A stretch of 64,000 bases of DNA from Clostridiales bacterium (GTDB lineage Bacteria; Bacillota; Clostridia; Christensenellales; Aristaeellaceae). The stretch covers positions 1 to 64,000 of the forward strand of contig SVGS01000014.1 in NCBI GenBank assembly GCA_015056205.1. Reading direction: 5' to 3'. A program made the translations under genes and the position numbers. This document shows, in pieces, positions 24,779-32,949 of this stretch (positions within the stretch are counted from its first letter, which is position 1; every line of letters begins with the position of its first letter). The notes under the pieces are model-generated. The model worked only from the letters and a program-made list of their open reading frames with translations, had not been told where the DNA came from and searched no databases.

Positions 24779-26353
24779 TCAGTCAACCTGGATCTCTTCG
24801 CCGGTGCTCAGCGTAAAGCGTACATCCTTTTTCCCGTAAACCGTCACCTGGTCGATCAGCGTTGCCCAGAGCTCGGTGCTGAACTCTGAAACCGTATCGG
24901 GCATCTGCTCAACCGCGTCAATGAAATCCGCAATCCGGCGGTTCCGCATTTCCTTGTCCCGGATGCGAGTATCCAGCCGGGTCAGCTTTTCCTCCGCCTT
25001 CTTGTACTTTCCAGAAAGCTCATCGTACTGCTTGATGTACTTCACCTGGTCCTGCGCCTCTTTGGCATTCCGGTCGATCAGGGCCTGCAGCCTGTCTGCG
25101 AGAAGGTTCCTTTCAATCTCCAAGTCAGCACGCTCCTTTTCCAGTTCCTCTGTCCCACCGACAAGGGTCTGCAGTTCTCGGAGGTTAGTGATGATCTCGT
25201 CCCGGTCGATTGAAAGCTTCCGGCAGACCTTCAGGAAGTCTGCTTCAATCCTGTCCTCATACAGATGCGGCATCCGGCAAATTTTGGTTCCCTTGTATTT
25301 GTTGTTGCACTGCCAGATGACCCGGCGGTATTTGTCGTTACTGTGCCAGACCTTAGGCCCGAAGGTTGCTCCGCAGCATCCGCAGAAGATCTTCCCCGAG
25401 AAAATGGTCTGGCCTTGGAGCGGCCTGTTCTTTCTCCGGAGAATCTCATCCTGGACTCGTTTGAAGGTCTCCGGGGGAATGATCGCCTCGTGATCCTGCT
25501 CGATGTGGTACATGGGGACCTGACCTTGGTTCTTGATGGGTGTCTTATGCAGGAAGTCCAGCGTGTATGTCTTCTGAAGGATTTTGTCACCCATATAGGT
25601 CTCGTTCGTCAGGATTCCTGCAATCGTCACATCCCGCCAGTTCTTCTTACCCGCTGGTGTTGGTATGCCTTCCTCTGTCAGGATTTTTGCGATCTTGTTG
25701 TAGGAGTACCCTTCCAGAAACAGGCCATAAATCTTTCGGACAACAACTGCCTGCTCCTTATTGATAACCGGTGTTCCATCAGGCCCTTTATCATATCCAA
25801 GAAAATGAGCGTACCCAAGGCTGTACTTTCCGTCAGCTGCTCTTTTCCGCTGACCCCAGCGCACGTTCTCGGAAATGCTCCGGCTTTCTTCCTGAGCCAG
25901 GCTGCTCATGATGGTCAGCAGGAGTTCCCCCTTGGAATCAAACGTCCAGATGTTTTCCTTCTCGAAGTAGACCTCTGTTCCATGCTCTTTCAGCTTCCGA
26001 ATGGTGGTCAGGCTGTCCACGGTATTACGGGCAAAGCGGCTGACCGACTTCGTTACGATCAAATCGATCTTGCCGTCCAGCGCATCCTCCACCATCTGCT
26101 GAAAGCCTTCCCGGTGTTTTGTGCTGGTAGCGGAGATTCCTTCATCTGTGTAAACTCTGACGAATTCCCAGTCATTTCGGCTCTGGATGTAGTTCGTGTA
26201 GTAACTGACCTGGGCCTCGTAGCTGGATTGCTGTTCTTCCAGTTCTGTGGAAACCCGTGCATATCCGGCGACCTTCCGTTTCGTCCCGTTACTGATCGGT
26301 GCTGATGTGGTCCGGTCGATTGTTGCCGGTATGACCCTTACCTTTTTTGCCAT
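24779..26353 (-). CDS. Large serine recombinase, 524 aa
   Basis: Resolvase-type catalytic domain with YARVSTE (Ser35 as nucleophile), SVSRFARNTVDSL and RWGQRKRAADG. A recombinase domain (GYSYNKIAKILTEEGI) follows, then a zinc ribbon (FCGCCGATF ... WQCNNKYKGTKIC) and a long coiled-coil near residues 400-470, the layout of TnpX/Bxb1-type integrases. It overlaps the second recombinase by 16 bases and lies 94 bases from the att core, so it is the best candidate for integrating and excising the element. Confidence 0.9.
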   Translation of the reverse strand: MAKKVRVIPATIDRTTSAPISNGTKRKVAGYARVSTELEEQQSSYEAQVSYYTNYIQSRNDWEFVRVYTDEGISATSTKHREGFQQMVEDALDGKIDLIVTKSVSRFARNTVDSLTTIRKLKEHGTEVYFEKENIWTFDSKGELLLTIMSSLAQEESRSISENVRWGQRKRAADGKYSLGYAHFLGYDKGPDGTPVINKEQAVVVRKIYGLFLEGYSYNKIAKILTEEGIPTPAGKKNWRDVTIAGILTNETYMGDKILQKTYTLDFLHKTPIKNQGQVPMYHIEQDHEAIIPPETFKRVQDEILRRKNRPLQGQTIFSGKIFCGCCGATFGPKVWHSNDKYRRVIWQCNNKYKGTKICRMPHLYEDRIEADFLKVCRKLSIDRDEIITNLRELQTLVGGTEELEKERADLEIERNLLADRLQALIDRNAKEAQDQVKYIKQYDELSGKYKKAEEKLTRLDTRIRDKEMRNRRIADFIDAVEQMPDTVSEFSTELWATLIDQVTVYGKKDVRFTLSTGEEIQVD

Positions 26354-27546
26354 GAACGTTTCCTCCCGTTAGTCATTTCAAGTTCCAGATGATCATCGAA
26401 CAGGACGATCCGTTCGACCTGTCGCTTCAGTTTGTGCACGATTTCTTCCTCTCCAATAGCCGTCTGTACAGCAGCCATCAGTTCCTCATCCCGCCAGTTC
26501 TTGCAGTCGCAGCTCTTTTTGATTCTCCTGGCATCACATGTCCAATACCGGAACTGGCCTTGTGCAGTGCTGTGCATGAAAGCCTTTGACCCGCACTTCC
26601 CGCACCAGACCATCCCGCTGTAGGCACTGGGGTTTCTCTTCTCATGAAGCTGATCCTTGCCGCGTTCCTTCCGCATTGCCTGAGCGGCGGCAAAGGTGTC
26701 CGGATCTATGATTGCCTCGTGATGATCGTCCACACGGTACTTTGGAAGCTCCCCGTAGTTGATCCTCTGCTTGTGAGGCTTGTATGCATAGACCTGCTGG
26801 TAGATCTGGCACCCTGTGTATTCTTCGTTGCTGATCATTTTTCGGAGAGTCTGCGGAGAAAAATGCTTTGTCCCCCGGACGCTTCTTATCTCCTTTTCAT
26901 CCAGTTCTGTTGCAATTTCCCGAAAGGACTTCCCGGAAAGATACTCAGCAAAAATAAACCGGACGACTTCTGCTTCGTCCGGTTCGATTACCCGTTCATC
27001 GCCTTCCCAGCGATATCCATACAGCTTCAGGTGCGCGTGTGGTTTACCTTGCTCATAGTTTTTTCGCACTCGCCATTTGATGTTCTGCGATAGACTGATA
27101 CTTTCCTGTTCGGCAAAGCTGGCCAGGATAGAAAGCATCACCTCGCCATCCGAAGTGAAGGTGTTCACGTGTTCACGCTCAAAGCGAACCTCCACGCCCA
27201 GTTCCTTCAGATGGCGAACCGTCGCCAGCAGATCAACCGTATTTCTGGCAAATCTGGATATAGACTTCGTCAGGATGATGTCAATCTTTCCTGCTTCACA
27301 ATCAGCGATCATCTTCTGAAAGCGCTCACGCGGTTTTGTGTCTGTACCGGTAATGCCCGCATCAATGTAAACGCCGACATACTCCCATTCTGGCGTTCCC
27401 TGGATCAGGTTGCTGTAGTAGCTAACCTGCGCGGACAGTGAATGCATCAGCTGCTCTGTATCAACAGAAACACGTGCATAAGCCGCCACTCTTTTCCGCT
27501 GAAACTGTTTGATCTGTCTGGTTTCAATCCGTTTTACGGTCGACAT
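26338..27546 (-). CDS. Second serine recombinase, 402 aa
   Basis: ATG 27546 follows AAAGGAGG. It has a catalytic domain with YARVSVD (Ser27), SISRFARNTVDLL, a recombinase domain (SFREIATELDEKEI) and a zinc ribbon (VWCGKCGSKAF ... YWTCDARRIKKSC). It lacks the long coiled-coil of its neighbour, a feature linked to synapsis control in large serine integrases. The pair may act together or as integrase and excision partner. Translationally coupled to both neighbours. Confidence 0.9.
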   Translation of the reverse strand: MSTVKRIETRQIKQFQRKRVAAYARVSVDTEQLMHSLSAQVSYYSNLIQGTPEWEYVGVYIDAGITGTDTKPRERFQKMIADCEAGKIDIILTKSISRFARNTVDLLATVRHLKELGVEVRFEREHVNTFTSDGEVMLSILASFAEQESISLSQNIKWRVRKNYEQGKPHAHLKLYGYRWEGDERVIEPDEAEVVRFIFAEYLSGKSFREIATELDEKEIRSVRGTKHFSPQTLRKMISNEEYTGCQIYQQVYAYKPHKQRINYGELPKYRVDDHHEAIIDPDTFAAAQAMRKERGKDQLHEKRNPSAYSGMVWCGKCGSKAFMHSTAQGQFRYWTCDARRIKKSCDCKNWRDEELMAAVQTAIGEEEIVHKLKRQVERIVLFDDHLELEMTNGRKRSWQKR

Positions 27547-27772
27547 GTTGTCCCTCCTTTCCACGTTGCATTGACGCTCGCTCCTGGGAATTAGTCAAGT
27601 TATATTCGAGGATCAGGCCATCAGAAACCGGCTTGTATTTCATCTTCATTTTCCGGTCCATCCGCCAGTATTCTCGGTTGGAGATTGTTTTCTCCATCAG
27701 CATTCTTCTCGTCTGAATCATGGTCAGGGTGTAATGGCACTCCCGCCGGAACTCGTGTTTTGACAGCTTCAT
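27524..27772 (-). CDS. Small SHOCT-like protein, 82 aa
   Basis: Paralogue of the 65-aa protein encoded at 27813-28010. Shared pattern: ExxxECxxxxTM, MLxKxxIS, EYxxMxxKMKxKYxPVSDGLI. The helix with an initial short-chain motif resembles SHOCT domains. GGAGG precedes ATG 27772; the 3' end overlaps the second recombinase by 23 bases. Probably an accessory or regulatory protein of the recombinase cassette. Confidence 0.6.
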   Translation of the reverse strand: MKLSKHEFRRECHYTLTMIQTRRMLMEKTISNREYWRMDRKMKMKYKPVSDGLILEYNLTNSQERASMQRGKEGQHVDRKTD

Positions 27773-27812
27773 GCGCAACCTCCACAGTGGATTCGTTACG
27801 TCGTATTAATCC

Positions 27813-28010
27813 TCAGTTTTCGGCAGCTTGCAAGTCTGATTCTGAAATTAATCCGTCAGAAACAGGATGGTATTTCTGCTTCATTTTGTCGCGCATCTGG
27901 CAGTATTCATCTTGGGAAATCAGGCCCTTCTTCAGCATGCTTCGTACATGACTCATCGTGATCGAAAAAAGGCATTCATTCTGAAACTCCTGCTTCGCCA
28001 ATTCCATCAT
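27813..28010 (-). CDS. Small SHOCT-like protein, 65 aa
   Basis: Begins in an ATGA overlap with the stop of the HTH/zinc-ribbon gene. It carries ECLFSITMSHVRSMLKKGLI and KMKQKYHPVSDGLI, closely matching the following gene. The two probably arose by tandem duplication. Function is not established; steady association with serine recombinases suggests a recombination-directionality or regulatory role. Confidence 0.6.
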   Translation of the reverse strand: MMELAKQEFQNECLFSITMSHVRSMLKKGLISQDEYCQMRDKMKQKYHPVSDGLISESDLQAAEN

Positions 28011-28414
28011 TGCTCACCCCCGAACCGGTCACGGATGTAGCAATCATGAGAGCAGTATTTCCGGTTACGGCTGCCATAGGCCGAGAAGGTCTTCCCACAG
28101 ACAGGACACACGGATTGCCGGAGCGATTCACGCCGGAGTTGATTCGGATGAGAATTCCACCATTTGTACCGGCAGGAATCTGAGCAGAATCTCTTTGTTT
28201 TCCGTCCCGGAATCTGCCGGATTTCTTCACCGCACTGTGGGCATGAAAAAACCGCTGCTGGCTGATCAGGTTCTTTCTGATCATCTGCGGCGGTCATTCG
28301 CTTCAGATAGGATTTAACCGTATTTTCGGATATCCCGATCTGTGCGGCAATTTTCCTGTACCCCAGTCCCTTCTCGCTGAGACTGGCAATCTTCTGTTTC
28401 TCTTGGGCCGTCAT
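28007..28414 (-). CDS. HTH plus double zinc-ribbon regulator, 135 aa
   Basis: ATG 28414 follows GGAGGA. The N-terminus is a sigma-70 region 4-like helix-turn-helix (GLGYRKIAAQIGISENTVKS). Two Cys-rich ribbons follow: CPQCGEE ... CSDSC and CPVCGKTF ... CSHDC. First gene of the recombinase cassette, so it probably controls its expression or recognises element ends. Confidence 0.7.
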   Translation of the reverse strand: MTAQEKQKIASLSEKGLGYRKIAAQIGISENTVKSYLKRMTAADDQKEPDQPAAVFSCPQCGEEIRQIPGRKTKRFCSDSCRYKWWNSHPNQLRRESLRQSVCPVCGKTFSAYGSRNRKYCSHDCYIRDRFGGEQ

Positions 28415-28459
28415 CGAGCAGTCCTCCAATCGTTTGATCGTTTGACTACTCACGCCCAA

Positions 28460-28798
28460 AAGTCAGGGGATTTTATAAGTGAAGCTCAGAAAAATAATGA
28501 GGGCACCTCCCACATAGATACCACGAGTCGCACAGCACTTTCATGCCGGAGGAAATAAGCTTGAATCTGGGTATCTCCTATTTCTCCTTCAGAAAAGCCT
28601 GCTCATGGTTTCGTACAGATGATCGATAGAAATCGGCTTTTCCGTGAAAGCATCTTGTCGATAATATCGTCGGCTCCTTCCCTTCGGAGAATGAACTGAT
28701 TGAATCTGCCCGTCCCCTGGTGCGGCTCCAGGGAATCCACGGCGAACTGATGCCCGAACTTTCCTCCTTCAGCTGGAACAGAAAGTGAGAACAGAGTG
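28460..28798. other. Gap with a decayed gene end
   Basis: No intact gene. A rightward frame from about 28652 to a stop at about 28790 encodes HLVDNIVGSFPSENELIESA and then PLVRLQGIHGELMPELSSFS, protein-like but unassigned and without a start. The part nearer 28460 is AT-rich and may hold the leftward promoter of the recombinase cassette, though I could not fix one. Confidence 0.4.
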
Positions 28799-29464
28799 AT
28801 GCGGATCCTGGCTATTTCAGACGAACCCTCCAGCAAGCTGTGGGGGGACCGGTGCAGGGAGGCCCTCTCCGGAGTGGACCTGATCCTCTCCGCGGGGGAC
28901 CTTCCCTCTTCCTACCTGTCTTTCCTCACCTGCTTCACGAACGCGCCGGTCGTCTATATCCACGGAAATCACGACGACCGCTACAGCGAGAGTCCGCCCG
29001 AGGGCTGCCTGTGCGCGGACGGCAAGATTGTGATGATCAACGGCGTCCGGATCCTCGGCCTCGGCGGCAGCTTCCGCTACCGGCCGGACGGTGTGAATAT
29101 GTACACGGAGCGTGAAATGGCTTCCCGCATTGCTTCCATACGCCGGAGGGTGAGAGCCGCCGGCGGCGTCGATATCATCCTGACACATGCGCCAATCCGC
29201 GGGCTCGGCGATGAGGACCATCCCTCGCACCGCGGCTTCGAATGCTTCAAGCCGATGCTGGACCGCTTCCGCCCCGCCGTGATGGTCCACGGCCATATGC
29301 ATCAGTCCTACACCGCGTTTTTCCAGCGGGAGCGCGAATACCACGGCATTCCGGTTATCAACGCGTCAACATCCTATGAGTTCGATCTTCCCGAGACTCC
29401 GGACAGGAAGGACCCCACCCGCCGCGGACTCCGCTACATGAAAAAAGCGAGCCGGTTCGAATGA
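28799..29464 (+). CDS. Metallophosphoesterase
   Basis: A 221-aa calcineurin-like phosphoesterase. Metal-binding motifs are AISDEPS (site I, with E where D-x-H is usual), SAGDLPSSYL, YIHGNHDDRY, LTHAPI and VHGHMH. The altered first motif is also common in the related clostridial group. ATG 28799 is used; a GTG immediately precedes it. It points away from the sugar operon and ends in a strong terminator. Substrate unknown. Confidence 0.8.
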   Translation: MRILAISDEPSSKLWGDRCREALSGVDLILSAGDLPSSYLSFLTCFTNAPVVYIHGNHDDRYSESPPEGCLCADGKIVMINGVRILGLGGSFRYRPDGVNMYTEREMASRIASIRRRVRAAGGVDIILTHAPIRGLGDEDHPSHRGFECFKPMLDRFRPAVMVHGHMHQSYTAFFQREREYHGIPVINASTSYEFDLPETPDRKDPTRRGLRYMKKASRFE

Positions 29465-29481
29465 ACCGGCCCGTTTTTTTG
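29452..29481 (+). terminator. Terminator after the phosphoesterase
   Basis: A GCCGGTTCGAATGAACCGGC stem spanning the stop codon is followed by CCGTTTTTTT. It also separates the convergent GH3 gene. Confidence 0.85.
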
Positions 29482-29505
29482 CGGTCTTTCCGGACCGGAG
29501 AAGGC

Positions 29506-32145
29506 TTACGTCTCCTTCACCGCCACCGGCACGCCGCGTGTTACTGTTTTTCCTTCATAGGTCACCGCCACGGTGATCAGGGCCGTTCCGGGAGCCTTGG
29601 CGGTTACATGGCCACATGCATCCACTTCCGCCACCGACGGATTCGAAGAGGTGTACACCGGGGGATACTTCTTCGGGCACAGGCGGGTGGTATCCTCCAG
29701 CCTGGCCACCGTTCGGATCTGGCCTTCCTCTCCAGGCAGATAGCAGTATTTGTCCAGCTCCGCGTAAACCACGGAAAGCGGAGCGTCCCATTCGCCCACG
29801 ATGGCGAATCCTTCGCTGCAGGGCAGATCCGCGCTGCTGCGGCCCACTTCCACCACATAGTCCCCGGGGATAATCCGCATCTTCTGCCGGAAATCATCCC
29901 AGAAGGTCACGTCACGCAGCGGCACTTCGATGGTCACCGTCTTTGTTTCGCCGGGTTCCAGGAAGATCTTGGTGAATCCCTTCAGCTGCCGGAAGGGCTT
30001 GTTGTAGCCGGGTTTCTCGCCGAAGCGTTCGTCCACCACCTTGCGGATGTACAGCTCCACGATTTCCTTCCCTGCCACTTTCCCCGTGTTGGTCACGTCC
30101 ACGCAGGCCGTCAGGCTGGTTCCGTTGGGAACCTCCTTCTCCTTCAGCCGCAGGTTTGCGTAATCGAAGGTGGTATAATGAATTCCGTATCCGAAGGGGA
30201 ACCGGGGTTCCTCGTCCAGGTACCAGTATGTCCGTCCGTGATCCTGGGTAAGCACGTCCGCCTTGCGGATACCGTAGTCATTGATGTTGGGCAGCTGGCT
30301 GTCATCCTTGTACCAGGTGGCGGTAAGCTTGCCGTTGGGGTTCACCTTTCCGAAGAGCACATTGGCGATAGCCGTGCCCTGGCTCTGTCCCGCGTAGGTG
30401 GCGCACACCAGCGTATGGCACTTGTCCAGCACCGGATCGCCGATGGTGCCCATCACCGTCAGCACCACCACGGTATTGGGATTGGTTTCCAGCATCTTCG
30501 CGATCCGCTCTCCCTGGCCGTTGGGCAGCGCGATGGATTTCCGGTCCGCGCCTTCGGATGCGGTACCTGCGTCCGTGCCGGCCACCATGATTACCAGATC
30601 TGCGTCCTTGGCCGCTTCCAGGGCCCTTGCGAACATCTTTCCCTGGTCGCCCTTCCGTTCAGGATCTTCCGGCCCGGCGTAAGGCACATACTCCGGCAGG
30701 TCATATTTTTCCCGGGTATCCTCGTGCTTCTCGATGCCCATGGCGGACATCATCATCTGCTGCACCTGCTGCGGGTCCACGCCCGGAATGCTCATCAGAT
30801 CCAGCAGGCCTCCGCCGTATTCCTTCTGGGCGTTCCAGCCCTTTTCGTAAATCACCTGCGCGTCCGTATCCGCCAGCTCGTTGCGGATTCCGTCCAGTGC
30901 CTCCACGTTGTACCGGGTATCCAGTCCGCCGCCTACGCCGAAGGACCCGCAGGAATAGCCGCCCAGTTCCCGGAACTTCGCGTTGGGGCCCACTACCAGC
31001 ACCTTCCGGAGGCCTTCCTTCTTCAGGGGCAGCATTCCCTTTTCGTTCTTCAGCAGCACGATGGTATCGTTGGCCATATCCACCGCCAGGTCATCATGCT
31101 CCTTGCTGGCCATCTGCTCCGCTCCCAGGCTGTCCCAGGGCGTGGATCCCTTGGGATCGAAGATGCCCTGACGGAACAGGGAGCGGACATTGCGGATCAC
31201 GTTTTTGTCAATCTGGTCTTCCGTGATCAGGCCCTGTTTCACCGCGTCCATCAGGTGAGCCCGGTGCTCTCCGCCGCAGGAGATGTCGCACCCGGCGATC
31301 AGCGTTCCGGCGGAAGCCTCCTCCAGAGTGTTGTAGTAGTAGTGTCCGACGCCTTCCTTCTGTCCCAGGGCCAGATGACCGGCGTTATAGGTTTGCTGCA
31401 CCGCGCCGCAGTCGGAGGTTACGTAGCCTTCGAAGCCCCACTCTTCCCGCAGCAGCCGGCCCATGACCCATTCGCTGGCGCCGGCGGGCACGCCGTTGAT
31501 CCGGTTGTAGCTGATCATGGTGGACTCCGCTTTTCCTTCCCGGAAAGCGTATTCAAACACCCGTGCGTAGTATTCCCGGATGGTCTTTTCATCCGCGAAG
31601 GAGATACCGGTGTTTCGGTTGTTCTCGCTGCTGTTGAGCATATAGTGCTTCGGGGTGGCCGCCGCCTTGACGTATTTCGGATCCTCATCCGCTCCCTGGA
31701 AGCCCCGGATATAGGCTGCCGCCATCTTGCCTCCCAGGAAGGGATCCTCGCCGAAGTTTTCGTCGGACCGTCCATTCCGGGGATCCTTGCTCAGGTTGAT
31801 GGTGGGGCACCAGAAGCTCAGGCTCTCGTCCCCGATGTTGTGGGCCGCCCGGATTTCATCCGAAACCGCCTTTGTCACCTTGCCGATCTTTTCCGTGTCC
31901 CAGCTCTGGCCCATGGCCAGGCATACCGGGAAGGAGGTTACGTTGTAGGACTTGTCGTTCACATAGTTCAGGGCGTTGATCCCGTGGCTGGCCTCGTTGG
32001 AATAATGCCATCCAGGGATGCCCAGCCGGGGAATCGGGCAGGTCCACGTGCCGCACCAGGCGATTTTTTCTTCCAGTGTCATCCGGCTGACCAGGTCTGC
32101 CGCCCGCTCTTCGCAGGAAAGGGATGTGTCTCTGAATTTTTCCAT
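29506..32145 (-). CDS. GH3 beta-glycosidase (beta-glucosidase/xylosidase type)
   Basis: An 879-aa GH3 enzyme. The N-terminal barrel starts MTLEEKIAWCGTWTCPIPRLG and has the nucleophile Asp in GYVTSDCGAV near residue 245. The second domain has AGTDAGTASEGADRKSIALP and WYLDEEPRFPFGYGIHYT. After a fibronectin III-like domain comes a Big_2-like Ig fold (SSNPSVAEVDACGHVTAKAP) at the C-terminus. No signal peptide, so it acts inside the cell on imported oligosaccharides. Last gene of the sugar operon. Specificity between glucose and xylose cannot be set from sequence. Confidence 0.85.
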   Translation of the reverse strand: MEKFRDTSLSCEERAADLVSRMTLEEKIAWCGTWTCPIPRLGIPGWHYSNEASHGINALNYVNDKSYNVTSFPVCLAMGQSWDTEKIGKVTKAVSDEIRAAHNIGDESLSFWCPTINLSKDPRNGRSDENFGEDPFLGGKMAAAYIRGFQGADEDPKYVKAAATPKHYMLNSSENNRNTGISFADEKTIREYYARVFEYAFREGKAESTMISYNRINGVPAGASEWVMGRLLREEWGFEGYVTSDCGAVQQTYNAGHLALGQKEGVGHYYYNTLEEASAGTLIAGCDISCGGEHRAHLMDAVKQGLITEDQIDKNVIRNVRSLFRQGIFDPKGSTPWDSLGAEQMASKEHDDLAVDMANDTIVLLKNEKGMLPLKKEGLRKVLVVGPNAKFRELGGYSCGSFGVGGGLDTRYNVEALDGIRNELADTDAQVIYEKGWNAQKEYGGGLLDLMSIPGVDPQQVQQMMMSAMGIEKHEDTREKYDLPEYVPYAGPEDPERKGDQGKMFARALEAAKDADLVIMVAGTDAGTASEGADRKSIALPNGQGERIAKMLETNPNTVVVLTVMGTIGDPVLDKCHTLVCATYAGQSQGTAIANVLFGKVNPNGKLTATWYKDDSQLPNINDYGIRKADVLTQDHGRTYWYLDEEPRFPFGYGIHYTTFDYANLRLKEKEVPNGTSLTACVDVTNTGKVAGKEIVELYIRKVVDERFGEKPGYNKPFRQLKGFTKIFLEPGETKTVTIEVPLRDVTFWDDFRQKMRIIPGDYVVEVGRSSADLPCSEGFAIVGEWDAPLSVVYAELDKYCYLPGEEGQIRTVARLEDTTRLCPKKYPPVYTSSNPSVAEVDACGHVTAKAPGTALITVAVTYEGKTVTRGVPVAVKET

Positions 32146-32163
32146 CGGTCTTCTCCTTTTTTC

Positions 32164-32949
32164 TTATATTGTATGGGCGTTTTTCCGGATCCCGCCCATG
32201 GACCATGCGTAGTCAAAATGCATTTTCCGTGCCCGGGCGGCCGCGCTGTCGGACAGGATACCGCTCTCGCACAGGAACAGGATCTGCCGGCCCGGCTCCT
32301 GTTTTTCCAGCCAGTCTTCCAGAGAATAGAAGGGCACGTTCTCCGCGCCTTCCATATGCCCCTTCTCAAATTCCTCCGCCGGCCGGAGATCCGCCAGGGC
32401 CGCCCCCTCCCGCAGCCGTTCCGCCGCGAAGGACCAGGAAACCCGGTACTGGGCCAGCCGGCCGGTCTCCATCCGGTATTCCCTGCCGGAGCGGAACACA
32501 ATCCGCAGGCATTCCTCCTGCATCTCCGCCCGTACCGGTTCTTCCGGCAGGTTCATGATCCGGAGGCACTTGGGGCAGTCCGGCAGCACCGCGGCCTGCG
32601 GCCCGTCCGTAATCAGGAACATCTGCCGCTCCCGCTGCGCAAAGAGCAGCGCCAACGGGCGGCCCCGGAGCCGGTTTCCGTCCGGGTCCGTCAGGTTCCG
32701 CTCCTCCCACACGCTGCCGGAGATGGAGGTAAAGAGATGTGGTCTTCCGTCCTCATCCGTTCCCGCCGCCCAGAACTGGCCGTCCGCGGCGGCAATGGTC
32801 GTGAATGCACACGCCGGGTAATATCCCCGGTATTCCCTGTTGAACGCCAGCGGGTGCCAGCCGTCTTCCCTTTGGCTGTACAGTTCCCCGCTTTCCCCCA
32901 GGGCCAGCCGGATCTCCCGGAGACCGCATTCTGCTGTCATTTCTTCCAT
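32164..32949 (-). CDS. Uncharacterised protein with C-terminal rhodanese-like domain
   Basis: A 261-aa protein. The first ~170 residues are strand-rich with repeated Trp/Phe motifs (WAAGTDEDGRPHLFTSISGS). Residues ~183-253 form a rhodanese domain: ALADLRPAEEFEKGHMEGAE, NVPFYSL, and the active-site Cys in ILFLCESGILS. It overlaps the GH120 stop by 13 bases and precedes GH3 by 18, so it belongs to the sugar operon. A sulfur-transfer domain in a glycoside operon is unusual and its role is unclear. Confidence 0.6.
   Translation of the reverse strand: MEEMTAECGLREIRLALGESGELYSQREDGWHPLAFNREYRGYYPACAFTTIAAADGQFWAAGTDEDGRPHLFTSISGSVWEERNLTDPDGNRLRGRPLALLFAQRERQMFLITDGPQAAVLPDCPKCLRIMNLPEEPVRAEMQEECLRIVFRSGREYRMETGRLAQYRVSWSFAAERLREGAALADLRPAEEFEKGHMEGAENVPFYSLEDWLEKQEPGRQILFLCESGILSDSAAARARKMHFDYAWSMGGIRKNAHTI

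Noticed and set aside
24695-24779. Repeated GGGGTGCA units as a possible CRISPR array
   Set aside because: There are too few units, they are inverted, spacing is irregular and no cas genes are near.
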